From Sanderia malayensis (lineage: Eukaryota > Cnidaria > Scyphozoa > Semaeostomeae > Pelagiidae), in NCBI GenBank assembly GCA_013076295.1, contig RQOL01000828.1, positions 5,267,219 through 5,331,218 of the forward strand: a stretch of 64,000 nucleotides of DNA, given 5' to 3'. A model generated the notes under the pieces. It ran no database searches and was not told the DNA's origin. It saw only the letters and a program-made list of their open reading frames with translations. Below are positions 59,413 through 64,000 of this stretch, piece by piece. Positions within the stretch are counted from its first letter, which is position 1. Each line of letters starts with the position of its first letter. A program made the translations under genes and the position numbers.

Positions 59413-61640
59413 TGACTTTGTAACTTTGGGATTAAAATGGCCTACTATTTTAACACCTGCCAGTGCTCAATGCATCTCCCTTTCAAAGCATGATTTTTCA
59501 AATTTCGATGAAAAGTTTGTAAATGACTACTCAGAACTTGATTTAACAATTTTAAATGATGATGATGTCTCGGTGGATGATAAGTTTGGTGCATATTACG
59601 AAAAACTATTCAATTTAGTAGAGAAGCATGTTCCATCTAAGAAAATGACACGTAGGGAGATTAAATTACAATCTAAGCCTTGGATAAATTCTGAAATTAT
59701 CAGACTAATAAAATATCGTAATAAACTTAAAAGAAGAATGATACGAAGACGCACTATAGAAAATAAGTATCTATACAAAAGGTTTAGGAATAGAATAGCC
59801 AATGAAATTAAAGCTAGTAAAAATAGATATTATCATCGATTTTTCTCTGAGCATTCAGGTAATATGAAGATGTTATGGTCTGGTATTGGTATACGTTCAA
59901 TCATCAATATAAAGAAAACTGCCTTATCTGGGATCTCACAATTAGTTGCTGATGGTAATAAGATAACTGACCCAAAGGAAATAGCATCAAGTTTAAATAA
60001 ATATTTCGTAAGTGTTCCAGAACAGGTTGATAAAAACATACCCAGAACAAACAAGTCTCCTATGGACTACCTCAATCATTGTGTACAAAGTTCATTTTTT
60101 CTGAGCCCAGCAGACCCAAAAGAAATTGAGTCTATTATTCTATCATTCAGCAATAAAAAATCTGTTGGACCATATAGTATACCTGTAAGGCTCTTAAAGA
60201 CATTAGCAAGTGAGATATCAGGATCCTTTTCACTAATAGTAAATGATTCTTTCTCTACCGGTAATTACCCAAAAAAATTAAAAGTTGGCAGAGTAATTGC
60301 TCTCCATAAAAAGGGGTCTACTGATAATCCTTCTAATTATAGACCAATATCTTTGCTGTCAATCTTTAGTAAAATTTTTGGTAAACTGATGCACAAAAGA
60401 TTAAATAACTTTCTAGAAACTAATAATGTACTACATAATTTGCAATTTGGTTTTCGGAAAAAACATTCAACTGCCCATGCTCTAATCAGCCTTACAGAAA
60501 AAATCAAACAAACTATTGACAATGGGACCTTGCATGTGGTGTCTTCATAGATCTTAAGAAAGCTTTCGATACTGTAAATCACACTATACTGTTAAAAAAG
60601 TTAGAGCATTATGGAATTAGAGGCGTTCCGTTACAATGGTTCAAATCATATCTCACTGATAGAAAACAGTATGTCTCAGTCTGTGGTAATATTTCTGAAA
60701 CTTTACAAATTAAGTGTGGTGTTCCTCAGGGCTCTGTACTTGGACCTCTCTTATTTTTACTCTACATAAATGACTTAGCAAAGGTGTCAGAAAAACTCAC
60801 ATTCTTTCTATTTGCGGATGATACCAACATTTACTATGAATCATCCAATATTTCTGATATCCAAAAGACTGTTAACAAGGAACTAAATAAGGTTCGTAAG
60901 TGGCTTGAAGCTAATCGATTGGCCCTAAATATCGATAAAACAAATTTTGTCACTTTCCATTCTCCCAAAAACTTGTATAACGACCAAATCACTATTAAAT
61001 TTGGCAGAAAAAAAGTAACTCAGGAAACCTGTGTAAAATTTCTTGGAGTCCTTCTTGACTCGTCTTTAAGTTGGAAACCACACATCACAGAACTCACAAA
61101 GAAACTGTCAAGGACTGTTGGACTCTTTTATAAAATAACACATTATGCTCCTCTGGAAACATTAAAAATGTTGTATCATGGAATCTTTTTCCCATTCATC
61201 TCATATGGAATTCAAGTTTGGGGTTTAACCTATCCTACTTATTTGGAAAAAGTATTCATCTTGCAAAAAAAGATTATCAAGTGCATGACTTTTAATGATA
61301 TAAGGACACCCAGCTCCCCACTTTTTCATCAGCTGGAATTGCTCAAACTTGATGACATAAATAACCTTGAAATTGTTTCTTTTGTTTATGAATGTATCAA
61401 TGGCCTAGTTCCACAGTATTTTGAAAACTTTTTCACAAGTCTTTCTTCAAAACATTCATTAGGAACACGTCAATAAAAAAGGGTAATTTGTTTTTGGAAA
61501 GGCAGAATACTGTTCAGTATGGTATCAGATCTATTCATTACTCAGGTGCAAAACTTTGGAATTCAGTCCCCCCCTGAAATTAGATTGCTTTCAAGAAAAA
61601 AAAAATTCAGATCAGAATTAAAGGTGCATTTTATCAAATT
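59413..61640 (+). mobile_element. Broken LINE reverse transcriptase (jockey/CR1-type)
   Basis: Frame 1 (to 60550) covers the pre-RT region and early RT blocks: RLIKYRNKLKRRM, NKKSVGPYSIPVRLLK, NYRPISLLSIFSKIFGKLM and LQFGFRKKHSTAHAL. A one-base loss near 60533 shifts to frame 2 (60541-61476): FIDLKKAFDTVNHT, GVPQGSVLGPLLFLLYINDL, FLFADDTNIYYES, then KFLGVLLDSSLSWKPHI. A further shift near 61465 and another near 61572 split the C terminus (NSVPP). The endonuclease is missing: the sequence before about 59480 is the dispersed repeat. Dead copy. Confidence 0.88.
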
Positions 61641-62464
61641 TTATATTTAGTCTGTCACTTGTGATTGGAAGGTCGCTGCAGTGCTAAGAATTTCTCTTGT
61701 TAATTATTTGCGCTGTAAGCAGCAAATATTAAAATACAGACGGTGTACAGGATTCACGCTTCAGTGAGAAGGCCAGAAATTGGCCAATGGCAGCAGCTAA
61801 TTCCATAAAGACAATGGCTGCAACAATGGCTAGTTTAGCGTATTTTTTTCCAGATTAGGATTTGCCAAACACCCACAATAATACGTGCGCGCGCATTAAT
61901 GTCAAACAACGGAACAATCAAGGTCGGTGTTAGATCATAGGCTAGTATGCTACAAAAATGACGTAATGGTTTTATATTCCAATGGAGGCTTGGAATGCTG
62001 TGCAACACAGCACAATGACAATATTGTTGAAAGACGTGAAGAGAACATGTTCATTGCAGTTTGATCAAAGCTTTTTGGAATTAATGATGATTTAGTTTAA
62101 GATTAGTTAATTTTCATATATTTCTACTACTGTCGAAATATATATTTGTATATATAATTGTTAGCCATATTTTTTCGGCATTCAAATACATAAGATAAAC
62201 AGAGCTTTTTCATGATTTTATCAAGTGGTATTGTTCCAAATTTGTGCATGCTAGCATATTGAAAGATTTTGTCTGGTAGTAAATATAAGCTCTTTCAACT
62301 TCTTAGCCATCAACGCTTTGGTTCCTAATAAATGAAGTACAGCATCAGTAACAACTGATTATTTGATTTGCTGCGACAAAGCCTATTGTGATGTTTTTAT
62401 CGGGGTATGTGTATGACAAAAATCGTCGTACAAAACCAAAGGTCGTGTTGTATTCAATATCCCA
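61641..62464. other. Intergenic, nothing recognised
   Basis: AT-rich; no supported feature. Confidence 0.4.
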
Positions 62465-62910
62465 AAATGAATTGCATTTTTCATTCCATCGTATGTTGTA
62501 TTCCATTTCGTCATATATGTCGTATCTCATTCAATCGTATTAATTTCATGGTCTGCTGTTTGCAACACGACGACTCAACGCTCAGCGGTTTTCTTTCATT
62601 ACGATAATCAAAACACATTACGGCATACAGTACAATGAAATACGACATACGGTGAAATGGAATACGACATACGATTGAATGGAATACGACATATGATGAA
62701 ATGGAATATACGTACGATTGAATGGAATACGACATACGATTATGGAATACGACAATGATGGAATACGACGTACGATTGGATACGAATGGACATATGATGA
62801 AATGGAATACGACGTACGATTGAATGGAATACGACATACGATTGAATGGAATACGACATATGATGAAATGGAATACGACGTACGATTGAATGGAATACGA
62901 CATATGAATA
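62465..62910. repeat. GGAATACGAC minisatellite with a short inverted counterpart
   Basis: From 62637 to 62910 are about a dozen 20-24-bp units of TGAATGGAATACGACATACG and GATGAAATGGAATACGAC types. At 62480-62535 the same words occur in reverse complement (CATTCCATCGTATGTTGTAT), making a hairpin-capable pair with a 100-bp unique loop. Confidence 0.9.
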
Positions 62911-62914
62911 TAAT

Positions 62915-62975
62915 ATTCATATGTCTATATATATATATATATATAGACATGTGAATATATATATATATCTTTCAT
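62915..62975. repeat. AT/TA dinucleotide tract, palindromic
   Basis: (AT)n flanked by ATGTCTATATAT and ATATATAGACATG. Confidence 0.9.
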
Positions 62976-62979
62976 ACCA

Positions 62980-63246
62980 CAGATATGTCGACGATTCCCA
63001 TGCCCGTTTTAAGGATGTATCATCTTCTGAACGATTCTTGGAACTCCTTAATTCTCAAGACCATAAGATACAGTATACGATGGAGAGTGAAAATGCGAAT
63101 AAAACTATTGCTTTCTTAGACCTACAGATTACTAACAACTATTCTGGAACATATGATTTTAAAGTTTTCAGGAAAGATGCCATTACGAACGTTCAGATTA
63201 AACCTAATAGTTGTATCGATCCAAACATCGTAAAAGGGGTATTTAA
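62980..63246 (+). mobile_element. Penelope-like reverse transcriptase fragment
   Basis: Open frame with RYVDDSHARF (the YVDD catalytic box), FLELLNSQDHKIQYTME, then KTIAFLDLQI and FKVFRKDAITNVQ, the order seen in Penelope-like RTs after the active site. The left side is lost at the (AT)n tract, and the right side is interrupted at TTAA 63243-63246. About 90 codons remain. Confidence 0.72.
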
Positions 63247-64000
63247 AGGGCTACTCCCACCATATTTTTTTATTTCATTTCTGGGTAGTTTTTGACGGAA
63301 AAACAGGTACTGCATTTTTTAAATTTCGAAATTCGCTCATTAACACCTCTTTTCACGGCTCCAAAAGTGCGATTTTCAGGCCATTTCTGAAAATGTCGCG
63401 CAACATGAAACGATCTGGGCCGAGGTTGTGTGACGTAGATGCCGGAACGCAAAAAAACTTCTCTCTTTGGCTTCAGTATGGAAAAATCAACGTCGCGTCC
63501 GGTTTTCTCCCTTGTTTTCAATGATAAACACAAATGTTTTTTCAAACCACTTCAACACCATCATTACAAAGCTTATTGACATCTCCCCGTGTGTTTTTTT
63601 TTAATTTTCGGCATTGTTAAGGGCTGAAAATTGACCCCAAAGCTGATGCAGTGACAATGGATTTTTCCAGTATTCACACGCCTCACGTGGTTATGTGTTC
63701 ATCACTCAACCTCTTCCTTCCTTTCATTTTGCGTGATAAAACAACCAGCAAACGTTCGTGAATCGTGATATAATAAGTTTGTTTATCGTTTCCATCAGTT
63801 CTATACTCTATTTTATCAAGTTTTGCCGTGTGCTTGGTTTTAGCAAGATAATTATGGATTATTTTTGTATTTACTACTTGGGTTTTTGTCAAAGATATTG
63901 AAATGCTAAAGTGATGCGCTGTTAAAAAGTTGCTCAAATTGAAATTGTTTGGCTGACATATCCATGGAGTTCTTGTTATAAATTATATATATATCTTGGT
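63243..64000. mobile_element. Left end of a further TTAA element, running off the window
   Basis: TTTAAAGGGCTACTCCCACC interrupts the Penelope-like frame exactly at a TTAA. The right end is not in the window. The body is non-coding with a 'gtgtgacgtagatg' word like those in the other TTAA elements. Confidence 0.5.

Noticed and set aside
62511..62954. ORFs of 78-130 aa on both strands
   Set aside because: Translations of the GGAATACGAC minisatellite.

Overview
This is animal (metazoan) nuclear DNA. It is AT-rich, with genes split into small phase-consistent GT-AG exons and a very high load of mobile elements. The mix of retroelements and DNA elements (CR1/L2-like LINEs with an esterase ORF1, a Penelope-like fragment, a Helitron relic, a Ty3/gypsy relic, and TA-, TTAA- and 8-bp-TSD miniature elements) with slowly evolving single-copy genes points to an invertebrate. 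A cnidarian is my best guess, but nothing here proves it.

Layout. 1-7.9 kb: the 3' two thirds of an ODF2/cenexin gene (+), cut by the window edge, with a long repeat-bearing 3' region. 8.5-9.6 kb: a two-exon Bcl-2 family gene (-). 10.6-14.4 kb: a complete 11-exon BUB3 gene (+), head-to-head with the Bcl-2 gene. 15-26.6 kb: a gene-poor block holding a large palindromic element, TIR elements, a decayed Ty3/gypsy, a Helitron relic, a non-LTR relic with a 2A-like motif, and several MITEs. 27.9-33.8 kb: two tandem paralogous genes (-) for small secreted proteins with a signal peptide, a PAN/Apple-like cysteine module and an EGF-like module. 35.8-39.9 kb: a complete 8-exon deoxyhypusine synthase gene (-). 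40.8-41.5 kb: a 4-exon homologue of human C11orf98 (-). 41.7-42.8 kb: a second palindromic element. 42.8-47.5 kb: a nearly intact LINE (-) with one frameshift. 47.7-50.5 kb: a 2.8-kb TTAA-flanked element. 52.3-53.7 kb: an intronless SV2/SVOP-like MFS transporter (-). 55.9-57.4 kb: another TTAA element. 57.6-59.4 kb: a foldback-type element whose inverted arms are minisatellite arrays, inserted with a TGA duplication; its empty site is preserved in a related sequence at 52.1 kb. 59.4-61.6 kb: a broken LINE reverse transcriptase (+). 62.4-63.2 kb: a minisatellite and a Penelope-like RT fragment broken at a TTAA by a further element.

The host genes are unrelated housekeeping or signalling genes: centriole/cilium scaffold, apoptosis regulator, spindle checkpoint, eIF5A hypusination, a small nuclear/nucleolar-type basic protein and a transporter. 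They do not form one pathway. The most interesting parts are the foldback element with its own acidic ORF and visible empty site, the PAN-EGF paralogue pair with a 62-bp identical upstream block, and a family of TTAA elements with a shared terminal consensus. All exon structures were built by hand from splice signals, reading phase and recalled family sequences; none has transcript support here.
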